From the NCBI GenBank assembly GCA_028277295.1, contig JANQGN010000492.1, forward strand, positions 1-5,140: DNA of 5,140 bases, in the 5' to 3' direction. Under the pieces are notes generated by a model. It worked only from the letters and a program-made list of their open reading frames with translations. It was not told where the DNA came from and searched no databases. Below, one piece after another: positions 1-5,102 of the stretch (position 1 is the stretch's first letter; every line of letters starts with the position of its first letter). Both the position numbers and the translations under genes were made by a program. Source of the stretch: Rhodospira sp. GTDB taxonomy: Bacteria > Pseudomonadota > Alphaproteobacteria > Rhodospirillales > Rhodospirillaceae.

Positions 1-27
1 CCTGAGGAAGCGGAGCGACCGAAGGAT
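1..27. repeat. Possible end of a short dispersed intergenic repeat
   Basis: The window opens with CCTGAGGAAGCGGAGCGACC followed by GAAGGAT. This resembles the small hairpin repeats of the form CCTGAG...CGAAGG that are scattered between genes in many high-GC bacteria. CCT at 1-3 can pair with AGG at 23-25, and if the bases before the window are AT the stem would extend to ATCCT/AGGAT. The left edge cuts the element, so its full form cannot be seen. It is not coding in any convincing frame. Confidence 0.25.
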
Positions 28-101
28 CTCCATCGATGGTCCTGACCCTCTCGGATCGTGACTCATGAACGATCGTCCATCCGGGTTCGGAGCCCTGCCA
101 A

Positions 102-123
102 CCTCCCCCATAAATGGGGGAGG
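102..123. repeat. Perfect 22-bp palindrome (G/C-run hairpin)
   Basis: CCTCCCCCAT (102-111) and ATGGGGGAGG (114-123) are exact reverse complements separated by AA. As RNA this would form a 9-bp stem with a TAAA loop. No gene is visible around it, and no T-run follows on the plus strand or on the minus strand, so it is not a textbook intrinsic terminator. It could serve as a strong hairpin terminator without a T-tract for a gene to the left of the window, a protein-binding site, or a repeat remnant. Confidence 0.6.
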
Positions 124-167
124 AGTCCGGTTCACGATCGTCGCCCATCCCGCTCTTCCGTGATGAA

Positions 168-284
168 CCAGGTTTCCGGCTTATCCCCCTGTGTCCGGTC
201 GGCGCAGTCGGTGGTGGATCCGGTGGTCGCGCGTACCCCACGTCATGGGGTTCCCGGACACAGGGGGATAAGCCTTCCAGGTTT
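168..284. mobile_element. MITE-like element: 21-bp inverted repeats within 8-bp direct repeats
   Basis: Two perfect 21-bp inverted repeats lie at 178-198 (starts GGCTTATCCCCC, ends TGTCCGG) and 254-274, separated by 55 bases. The octamer CCAGGTTT occurs on both sides, at 168-175 and 277-284, like a target-site duplication. Two mismatched bases (CC and TT) lie between each octamer and the repeat. The inner 55 bases hold another hairpin, ACCCCA-CGTCA-TGGGGT (235-251), and no open frame large enough for a transposase. The size (about 101 bp between the octamers), terminal inverted repeats and an 8-bp duplication fit a non-autonomous element mobilised in trans. Families with 8-bp duplications include ISL3 and IS66; the GGCT... 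end is more like ISL3, but the family cannot be assigned from sequence alone. A large structured RNA hairpin is the alternative. Confidence 0.5.
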
Positions 285-354
285 ATTGGGGTCCGGCCGT
301 ATGGTTGAGGTGGAGCAAGGGGGACGGGCCGCGTCGCGCCCCTGCCCCACCCCG

Positions 355-377
355 GCCTCCGCCCCATCGGCGGAGGC
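355..377 (-). terminator. Hairpin downstream of prpC, putative terminator
   Basis: A perfect 9-bp stem with a 5-base loop (GCCTCCGCC, CCATC, GGCGGAGGC on the plus strand) begins 21 bases past the prpC stop codon in the direction of prpC transcription. It is the right place for an end-of-operon terminator. No U-run follows on the minus strand; the RNA continues G-rich. It may therefore act as an atypical intrinsic terminator or as a 3'-end stabiliser before Rho-dependent termination. Confidence 0.5.
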
Positions 378-398
378 GTCTCGAGGCGCGGTCCGCCG

Positions 399-1580
399 TC
401 AGGCCGCGCAAACCGTGGCATCCGGGTGGGCTCTCTCGCGCAGCGGCACGAAGGTCTGGTGCTCCGGACCGATGTACTCGGCCGAGGGGCGGATGATCTT
501 GGTCTCGATCCGCTGCTCGATGATGTGCGCGCACCAGCCGGCGGTGCGGGCCATGACGAACAGAGGCGTGAACAGGGCCGTGGGCACGCCCATGCGGTGA
601 TAGGCCACGGCGCTGTACCAGTCCAGGTTCGGGAACATCCGCTTGGCATCCCACATCACCGTCTCGATGCGTTCGGCGATCGCGAACAGCCGCCCGGTGC
701 CATCGGCCACCGACAGGCGGCGGGCCACGTCCTTGATGACCGCGTTGCGGGGATCGCCGACGGTGTAGACGGGATGGCCGAAGCCGATGATCACCTCGCG
801 GGCCTCGACGCGGCGACGGATGTCCGCCTCGGCCTCGTCGGGAGAGGCGTAGCGGCTCTGGATCTCGAAAGCCACCTCGTTCGCGCCGCCGTGCTTCGGC
901 CCGCGCAAGGCCCCGATCCCCCCGGTCACCGCCGAGTACATGTCCGCCCCCGTGCTGGCGATGGAGCGCGCGGTGAAGGTGGAGGCGTTGAACTCGTGCT
1001 CGGCATACAGGACCAGCGAGGCCTGCATCGCCCGCTCGATCATCTCGGAGGCCGGGCGGCCGTGCAGCAGGTGGAGGAAATGGGCGGCAATCGAGGCATC
1101 GTCGGTCTCGACGTCGATGCGCCGGCCGTTGTGGGTGAAGTGGTACCAGTACAGCAGCATCGACCCCAGTGAGGCCAGCAGCCGGTCGGCGATGGCCCGG
1201 GCGCCCGCGTGGTTGTGGTCGTGGGCCTCCGGCAGGATGCAACCCAGGGCCGAAACACCGCTGCGCAACACATCCATGGGATTGGTCGCCGCCGGGAGCA
1301 TCTCCAGGGTGCGGCGCACCCCCTCGGGCAGGCCCCGCAGACTCTTCAGGCGGTGCGCATAGGCCGCCAGTTCCACGGGATCCGGCAGGGAGCCGTAGAC
1401 CAGAAGATGGGCGATCTCCTCGAAGGTGCAGGAGTCAGCCAGGTCGAGGATGTCATACCCCCGGTAGCGCAGGTCGTTGCCGGTGCGGCCGACGGTGCAC
1501 AGGGCGGTGCGGCCGGCGACGATACCGGACAGCGCGACGGACTTCTTGGGCTTGGGCTGGGCGGTGATCGGATCGGTCAT
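399..1580 (-). CDS. prpC: 2-methylcitrate synthase PrpC (citrate synthase family)
   Basis: PrpC is the cytoplasmic enzyme that condenses propionyl-CoA with oxaloacetate to 2-methylcitrate, the entry step of the methylcitrate cycle. The 393-residue product has the usual length for the family. The N-terminal part, SVALSGIVAGRTALCTVG (14-31) then YRGYDILDLA (39-48), is characteristic of proteobacterial PrpC as I recall it from E. coli and Salmonella. Active-site motifs are intact: YAEHEFNAST (His195), GPKHGGANE (His230), GFGHPVY (His269) and NLDWYSA (Asp320); His230, His269 and Asp320 match the citrate synthase catalytic triad. The C-terminal substrate and CoA region IIRPSAEYIGP (362-372) is also present. 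The start is chosen because an ideal AAGGAGG lies just upstream and the protein begins as its homologues do, although the frame stays open to 2033 within prpD. The gene follows prpD by 11 bases, so the two are surely co-transcribed. A true citrate synthase is unlikely given these PrpC-type motifs. Confidence 0.96.
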   Translation of the reverse strand: MTDPITAQPKPKKSVALSGIVAGRTALCTVGRTGNDLRYRGYDILDLADSCTFEEIAHLLVYGSLPDPVELAAYAHRLKSLRGLPEGVRRTLEMLPAATNPMDVLRSGVSALGCILPEAHDHNHAGARAIADRLLASLGSMLLYWYHFTHNGRRIDVETDDASIAAHFLHLLHGRPASEMIERAMQASLVLYAEHEFNASTFTARSIASTGADMYSAVTGGIGALRGPKHGGANEVAFEIQSRYASPDEAEADIRRRVEAREVIIGFGHPVYTVGDPRNAVIKDVARRLSVADGTGRLFAIAERIETVMWDAKRMFPNLDWYSAVAYHRMGVPTALFTPLFVMARTAGWCAHIIEQRIETKIIRPSAEYIGPEHQTFVPLRERAHPDATVCAA

Positions 1581-1585
1581 GGCAC

Positions 1586-1592
1586 CCTCCTT
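1586..1592 (-). promoter_or_regulatory. Strong Shine-Dalgarno of prpC, overlapping the prpD stop
   Basis: On the minus strand AAGGAGG lies 5 bases before the prpC ATG (1580-1578). Its first A is also the last base of the prpD TGA stop codon. The near-perfect match fixes the prpC start and suggests that ribosomes finishing prpD can reinitiate on prpC (translational coupling). Confidence 0.85.
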
Positions 1593-3178
1593 CAGGCGAT
1601 CTTGGCGATGACGGGGGTCGGGTCGGTGCGCGCGGTGTCGATGCCCGATGAGTCGGTTTCCAGCGCATCGGACGCGTCGAACAGGCCCCGGCTCTGACAC
1701 CAGGCCAGGCGCTCGGGGGGCACGGAGACGGTCAGACCCGCGAGACCGTCGGCCGTCAGGCGCGGCAGGCGCGCCACGGTATCCAGGAAACGCTCCTGCT
1801 CGTGCGGCTCGACGACACCGTCTGTCAGGGCGTGGAACTTGGCGATGTACTGCGCGCGGGCGAACGGTCGAGCGCCCAGGGGATGGGCGTCGGCAACGGC
1901 GAGGTCGTCCTCGATGGCGCGGCCATCCTCCAGGACAACCGTTACCCGGCCGCCGAACGCCTTTTCGTTCGGGTCGCGGCTGTGGTAGCGCCGGGTCCAG
2001 GCCGGGTCCTCGACGGTGCGGATCTTGTGCCACAGGGCCACGGTGTCGGGCCGGGCGGCGCGTTCCGGCGCGTAGGAGGCCTCGTGATGCCAGCCGCCGT
2101 CCTGCAGGGCGACGGCGAAGATGTACATGATGGAGTGGTCCAGCGTTTCGCGGCTGGCCTTGGGGTCCATCTTCTGCGGGTCGTTGGCGCCGGTGCCGAT
2201 CACATGGTGAGTGTGATGGCTGGTGTGGATGACGATCTCCCGCACCTTGGACAGGTCGCCGATGCGCGGCCCCAGCCGCCGGGCCAGGTCGATCAGCGCC
2301 TGGCTCTGGTACTCGGCCGAGTGCTCCTTGGTGTAGGTCTCCAGGATGGCGCGCTTGGAGGCGCCGGCCTCGGGCAATGGCACCAGGTACTCAGCCTCCG
2401 GACCGCTCAGCATCCAGGCGATGACGCCGTCCTCACCCTCGTAGATGGGCGTGGGCGCGCCCTCGCCGCGCATCACGCGGTCCACGGCCTCCACGGCCAT
2501 CTTGCCGGCGAAGGCCGGGGCGTACGCCTTCCAGCTGGAGATCTCGCCCTTGCGCGACTGGCGCGTGGTGGTGGTGACGTGCAGGGCCTGCTGAACGGCC
2601 TGCCAGATGGTCTCGACCGGCAGATCCAGCGCGGCACCGATACCGGCGGCCGCCGCCGGACCCAGGTGGGCGATGTGGTCGATCTTGTGTTCGTGCAGGC
2701 AGATGCCTTTCACGAGGGTCACGTGGATCTCATAGGCGGCGGCCAGGCCGCGCACCAGGTCGGCGCCACTCAAACCGCAATGCTGGGCGACGGCCAGCAC
2801 CGGCGGGATGTTGTCGGCCGGATGCGAGTAGTCGGCGGCCAGGAAGGTGTCATGGTAGTCCAGCTCGCGCACCGCGACCCCGTTGGCCCACGCGGCCCAC
2901 TCCGGCGACAGGCGCCGGTGCGGCGACAGGCCGAACACGGTGGCGCCCGGGCGCAGGGCATGGCAGACCGCCTGTCCCCGGGCGCTGACCACCGGGCGGC
3001 GGTTCAGCGAGGCCACGGCGACGGCGGCGTTGTCGATGATGCGGTTGCCGATCATCTCCACCACGTCGTCGTCCACCGGCACCGGATCGGCGGCCATGGC
3101 GGCCAGCTTCCAGGCGAACTGGTCCTCGCGGGCCGGCGTGGCGGCGGAGGCGAAGGTCCTGACGCTATGCAGCTTCAT
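1592..3178 (-). CDS. prpD: 2-methylcitrate dehydratase PrpD (MmgE/PrpD family)
   Basis: PrpD dehydrates 2-methylcitrate to 2-methyl-cis-aconitate in the cytoplasm, the second step of the methylcitrate cycle, without an Fe-S cluster. The 528-residue product is slightly longer than E. coli PrpD (about 483). Family marks are the early helix MIGNRIIDNAAVAVAS (42-57), the active-site stretch RELDYHDTFLAADYSHPADN (104-123), HEHKIDHIAHLGPAAAAGIG (162-181), SRKGEISSWKAYAPAFAGK (208-226), YEGEDGVIAWMLSG (246-259), and TYTKEHSAEYQSQ then SRETLDHSIMYIFAVALQDG in the C-terminal half. These segments recall the actinobacterial PrpD type (Corynebacterium, Mycobacterium) far more than the enterobacterial one. 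The start MKLHSVRT matches that group and is preceded by AGGAG at 3194-3190 with a rather long 11-base spacer. It is the first gene of the prpDC operon and is divergent from the regulator. Confidence 0.95.
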   Translation of the reverse strand: MKLHSVRTFASAATPAREDQFAWKLAAMAADPVPVDDDVVEMIGNRIIDNAAVAVASLNRRPVVSARGQAVCHALRPGATVFGLSPHRRLSPEWAAWANGVAVRELDYHDTFLAADYSHPADNIPPVLAVAQHCGLSGADLVRGLAAAYEIHVTLVKGICLHEHKIDHIAHLGPAAAAGIGAALDLPVETIWQAVQQALHVTTTTRQSRKGEISSWKAYAPAFAGKMAVEAVDRVMRGEGAPTPIYEGEDGVIAWMLSGPEAEYLVPLPEAGASKRAILETYTKEHSAEYQSQALIDLARRLGPRIGDLSKVREIVIHTSHHTHHVIGTGANDPQKMDPKASRETLDHSIMYIFAVALQDGGWHHEASYAPERAARPDTVALWHKIRTVEDPAWTRRYHSRDPNEKAFGGRVTVVLEDGRAIEDDLAVADAHPLGARPFARAQYIAKFHALTDGVVEPHEQERFLDTVARLPRLTADGLAGLTVSVPPERLAWCQSRGLFDASDALETDSSGIDTARTDPTPVIAKIA

Positions 3179-3387
3179 GCGGGAACGGTCTCCTGAGGGG
3201 TGGACGCAAGGCGCGCGGGACGAAACCCAGGCCGAGGGTGTTTGGGCTGCGACCCTCCGGCGGCAAATCCCTTGTGCCGCGCCCGATATCCCGCAACATT
3301 CACATTTGCTGAACGTCCGTGAAGACCTGAAAACGTGGCGGTTGGCGTGCGAAGATCGTTAAGTTTGCAAAGATTGCGAATATTAGC
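3179..3387. promoter_or_regulatory. Divergent prpDC / regulator intergenic control region
   Basis: These 209 bases must hold the promoters of both prpDC (minus) and the regulator (plus). The part nearest the regulator (about 3295-3387) is distinctly richer in A/T than the coding DNA, as expected of a control region. A weak minus-strand promoter candidate for prpDC is TTCAGC (3314-3309), a 17-base spacer, and GATATC (3291-3286). Between it and prpD lie two 6-bp stems, GAGGGT/ACCCTC (3234-3239 with 3252-3257) and GCGGCA/TGCCGC (3260-3265 with 3275-3280), which would sit in the prpD leader RNA. The prpD Shine-Dalgarno AGGAG is at 3194-3190. The boxes are weak matches. Confidence 0.55.
3364..3380. 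promoter_or_regulatory. PrpR/PccR-type operator TTTGCAAA plus imperfect second copy
   Basis: TTTGCAAA (3364-3371) is a perfect 8-bp palindrome. It is the reported core of operators bound by this regulator family: TTTGCAAA for mycobacterial PrpR and Rhodobacter PccR, and a motif ending in CTTTGCAAA for corynebacterial RamB. One base further on, ATTGCGAA (3373-3380) matches 6 of 8 positions and may be a second half of a tandem site. The site is 16 bp before the regulator's ATG, so binding there should block the regulator's own expression. It is about 185 bp from prpD, so how it acts on prpDC is less clear. An extra partial match, TTTGC, occurs at 3305-3309 near the candidate prpDC promoter. Confidence 0.75.
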
Positions 3388-4806
3388 ATGATGAAGAAAG
3401 CGTTCATCGGCGGTCGCCTGAAGCGCCTGCGCGAGGACCGGGGCCTGACCCAGGCGGCCCTCGCGCGGATGCTGGAGCTGTCCCCCAGCTACATGAATCA
3501 GTTGGAAAAAAACCAACGCCCCCTCACCGTGCCGGTGCTGCTGCGCATCAACGCGGTCTTCGGGGTGGATGTGCAGGTGTTCTCGGAGGACGACGAGGCC
3601 CGCCTGATCGCCGATCTGCGCGACGTCTTCGCCGATCAGGACAGCGGCGGCCCCGTGTCCATGAGCGACATCCGCGACCTGACCGCCAACATGCCGGGTG
3701 TCGGCCGCGCCATTGTCGCCTTGCACAAACGCTATCGGGCAGCCTCGGACCGGGCCGATATCCTGGCCGCGCGCCTGGGGGCCGGCGGCGGGGTCACCTC
3801 CACGCCCATGCCGTTCGAGGAGGTGCGCGACTACTTCTACCGCAACCACAACTACATCGACGCCCTGGACCGGGCCGCCGAGCGCCTCTTCGCCGAGACG
3901 CGCCTGCCGGTCGGCGACATGGCCGAGGGGCTGGCCGCGCGCCTCGTCGATCGTCATGGCATTCGGGTGGAGCGCACGGACCGCGACGGCGCCGGCGACG
4001 GCGCCTTGCGGACGCTCGATCCGGGGGCGCGCGTGCTCAAGCTCTCCAAGACCCTGCGGCCAGGCCAGGCGGCGTTTCAACTGGCGACTCAGCTGGCGTT
4101 CCTCGAAGCGACCGAGACCATCGACCATCTGGTGGCCGAGGGGGACTTCCTGACCGACGAGTCCCGCGCCCTGGCCCGAATCGGCCTGGCCAACCACTTC
4201 GCGGGCGCGCTGGTCATGCCTTACGGGCCAGTGCTGGAGGCGGCCGAGGCCGACCGCTACGACATCGACCTGCTGGGCCTGCGCTTCGGCGTCGGCTTCG
4301 AGACCATCTGCCATCGCCTCAGCACCTTGCAACGCCCGGACGCGCGCGGCGTGCCATTTTTCTTCATCCGCGTGGACCGGGCGGGCAACATCTCCAAGCG
4401 GCAGTCGGCCACCGACTTCCATTTCTCCCGCATCGGCGGAAGCTGCCCGCTGTGGAATGTCCATGCCGCCTTCGCCCAGCCGGGCGAGACCCTGACCCAG
4501 GTGGCGCGCATGCCCGACGGGCGCACCTATCTGTGGGTGGCGCGCACCGTGGCACGGGGGCACGGTGGCCACGGCACCCCGCGCAAGGTGTTCGCCGTGG
4601 CGCTCGGCTGCGACCTGCGGCATGCCGACCGGCTGGTGTACTCCGACGGGCTGGATCTGACCAACCCGGCGGCGGCGACCCCCATCGGCGCCGGCTGCAA
4701 GGTCTGCGAACGCCCTGACTGCCCTCAACGCGCGTTCCCGCCGCTGGACAAGCCCTTGCGCGTGGACGAGACCAGCCGCCGGTTCGCCCCCTATTCCGTG
4801 GGGTGA
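3388..4806 (+). CDS. XRE-type short-chain acyl-CoA transcriptional regulator (PrpR/RamB/ScfR/PccR family)
   Basis: This 472-residue protein has the three-part build of the family. Residues about 8-62 are an XRE/Cro helix-turn-helix (GGRLKRLREDRGLTQAALAR, then LSPSYMNQLEKNQRPLTVPVL). The middle (about 145-290) is an ImmA/IrrE peptidase-like domain with no HExxH zinc motif: the matching helix reads FQLATQLAFLE (230-240), so it is probably not a protease. The C-terminal part (about 295-460) is the short-chain fatty-acyl-CoA sensing region (DUF2083-like) with ICHRLSTLQRP (307-317), ATDFHFSRIGGSCPLW (341-356) and a cysteine cluster C437-x2-C440-x4-C445; Cys308, Cys353 and Cys408 are also present. 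Mycobacterial PrpR binds acyl-CoA and has been reported to carry an Fe-S cluster; the same is inferred here. It probably controls prpDC and itself through TTTGCAAA. The family starts a few residues before GGRL, supporting ATG 3388 or the adjacent ATG 3391. Neither has a clear Shine-Dalgarno. Confidence 0.92.
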   Translation: MMKKAFIGGRLKRLREDRGLTQAALARMLELSPSYMNQLEKNQRPLTVPVLLRINAVFGVDVQVFSEDDEARLIADLRDVFADQDSGGPVSMSDIRDLTANMPGVGRAIVALHKRYRAASDRADILAARLGAGGGVTSTPMPFEEVRDYFYRNHNYIDALDRAAERLFAETRLPVGDMAEGLAARLVDRHGIRVERTDRDGAGDGALRTLDPGARVLKLSKTLRPGQAAFQLATQLAFLEATETIDHLVAEGDFLTDESRALARIGLANHFAGALVMPYGPVLEAAEADRYDIDLLGLRFGVGFETICHRLSTLQRPDARGVPFFFIRVDRAGNISKRQSATDFHFSRIGGSCPLWNVHAAFAQPGETLTQVARMPDGRTYLWVARTVARGHGGHGTPRKVFAVALGCDLRHADRLVYSDGLDLTNPAAATPIGAGCKVCERPDCPQRAFPPLDKPLRVDETSRRFAPYSVG

Positions 4807-4833
4807 GCAGACCCGTGGCCGTCGCATTGCCGC

Positions 4834-4864
4834 TTGACACGTGAGGGCAGCCGGGCACCATATG
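4834..4864 (+). promoter_or_regulatory. Candidate sigma-70-type promoter of the riboswitch transcript
   Basis: A perfect -35 hexamer TTGACA (4834-4839) is followed after a long 19-base spacer by CATATG (4859-4864), which matches only half of the -10 consensus. It begins 27 bases after the regulator stop codon. A transcript starting near 4871 would lead directly into the riboswitch, which supports the placement. The spacer is longer than ideal, so the -10 choice is uncertain. Confidence 0.45.
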
Positions 4865-4897
4865 TCGCGTTCACGGTCACCGCGCTTCCCACATTTG

Positions 4898-5102
4898 GGG
4901 AGTTTCGGTGCGAAGAGGGAACGCCGGTGCGACCGCGGCCCGGGTCATGGGCATCACGGTCAAAGCCGGAGCCGCCCCCGCGACTGTCGGCGGAGAGCGG
5001 CCGTCCACCCGTGTCACTGACGCGTGCCCGCGTTGGGCCCGCGTTGGGCCCGCGTTGGGAAGGCCGGACGGTCGCCGTGACCCGCGAGCCAGGAGACCTG
5101 CC
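4898..5102 (+). ncRNA. Cobalamin riboswitch (AdoCbl type)
   Basis: The conserved blocks of the B12 aptamer occur in order: CGGTGCGAAGAGGGAA (4906-4921), GCCGGTGCGA (4923-4932), GCCGCCCCCGCGACTGT (4971-4987), CGGAGAGCG (4991-4999), GTCACTG (5013-5019), GGGAAGGC (5057-5064) and the B12 box AGCCAGGAGACCTGCC (5087-5102). It binds adenosylcobalamin-type ligands and lowers expression of the downstream gene. The B12 box contains AGGAG (5091-5095), which is 7 bases before the GTG start at 5103 and is the only evident ribosome-binding site. Control is therefore most simply translational, with ligand-folded RNA hiding the Shine-Dalgarno. Two arms are enlarged: an extra helix GACCG/CGGTC (4931-4961) and a tandem repeat (5027-5059). 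The 5' edge is approximate. Confidence 0.95.
5027..5059 (+). repeat. Three perfect 11-bp tandem repeats inside the riboswitch
   Basis: The unit CCCGCGTTGGG occurs three times without a mismatch (5027-5037, 5038-5048, 5049-5059). It fills the variable arm between the conserved GTCACTG and GGGAAGGC blocks. The last GGG is part of the conserved GGGAAGGC. Each unit can form a small CCC/GGG hairpin. ACGCG (5020-5024) can pair with the CGCGT in any of the three units, so several registers of the arm are possible. Confidence 0.9.

Noticed and set aside
58..600. 180-codon plus-strand frame covering the left intergenic region
   Set aside because: It runs through the palindrome, the inverted repeats and into the antisense of prpC. 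It has no Shine-Dalgarno and no recognisable protein features.
283..1242. Second minus-strand frame and plus-strand frames over prpC
   Set aside because: Arginine/histidine/proline-rich translations without motifs, overlapping a confidently identified enzyme.
1581..2033. Upstream extension of the prpC frame to 2033, giving a 544-residue protein
   Set aside because: The added part is arginine/proline-rich shadow of prpD and has no citrate synthase similarity. ATG 1580 has a near-perfect Shine-Dalgarno and the expected PrpC N-terminus.
1802..3196. Long open frame antisense to prpD (464 codons)
   Set aside because: The translation is rich in Gly, Val, Asp, His and Arg with no recognisable motif, as expected for the complement of a GC-rich gene; prpD motifs on the other strand are decisive.
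3175..4827. Long open frame antisense to the regulator (550 codons)
   Set aside because: It is a high-GC mirror frame of a gene with clear domains. The translation has no recognisable domain, is low-complexity, and the regulator frame carries conserved motifs throughout.
4807..4833. Intrinsic terminator for the regulator
   Set aside because: No stem-loop with a T-run is visible between its stop codon and the candidate promoter; read-through into the riboswitch cannot be excluded.
5027..5059. Short repeats as a CRISPR array
   Set aside because: The 11-bp units are directly adjacent with no spacers and lie inside a riboswitch.
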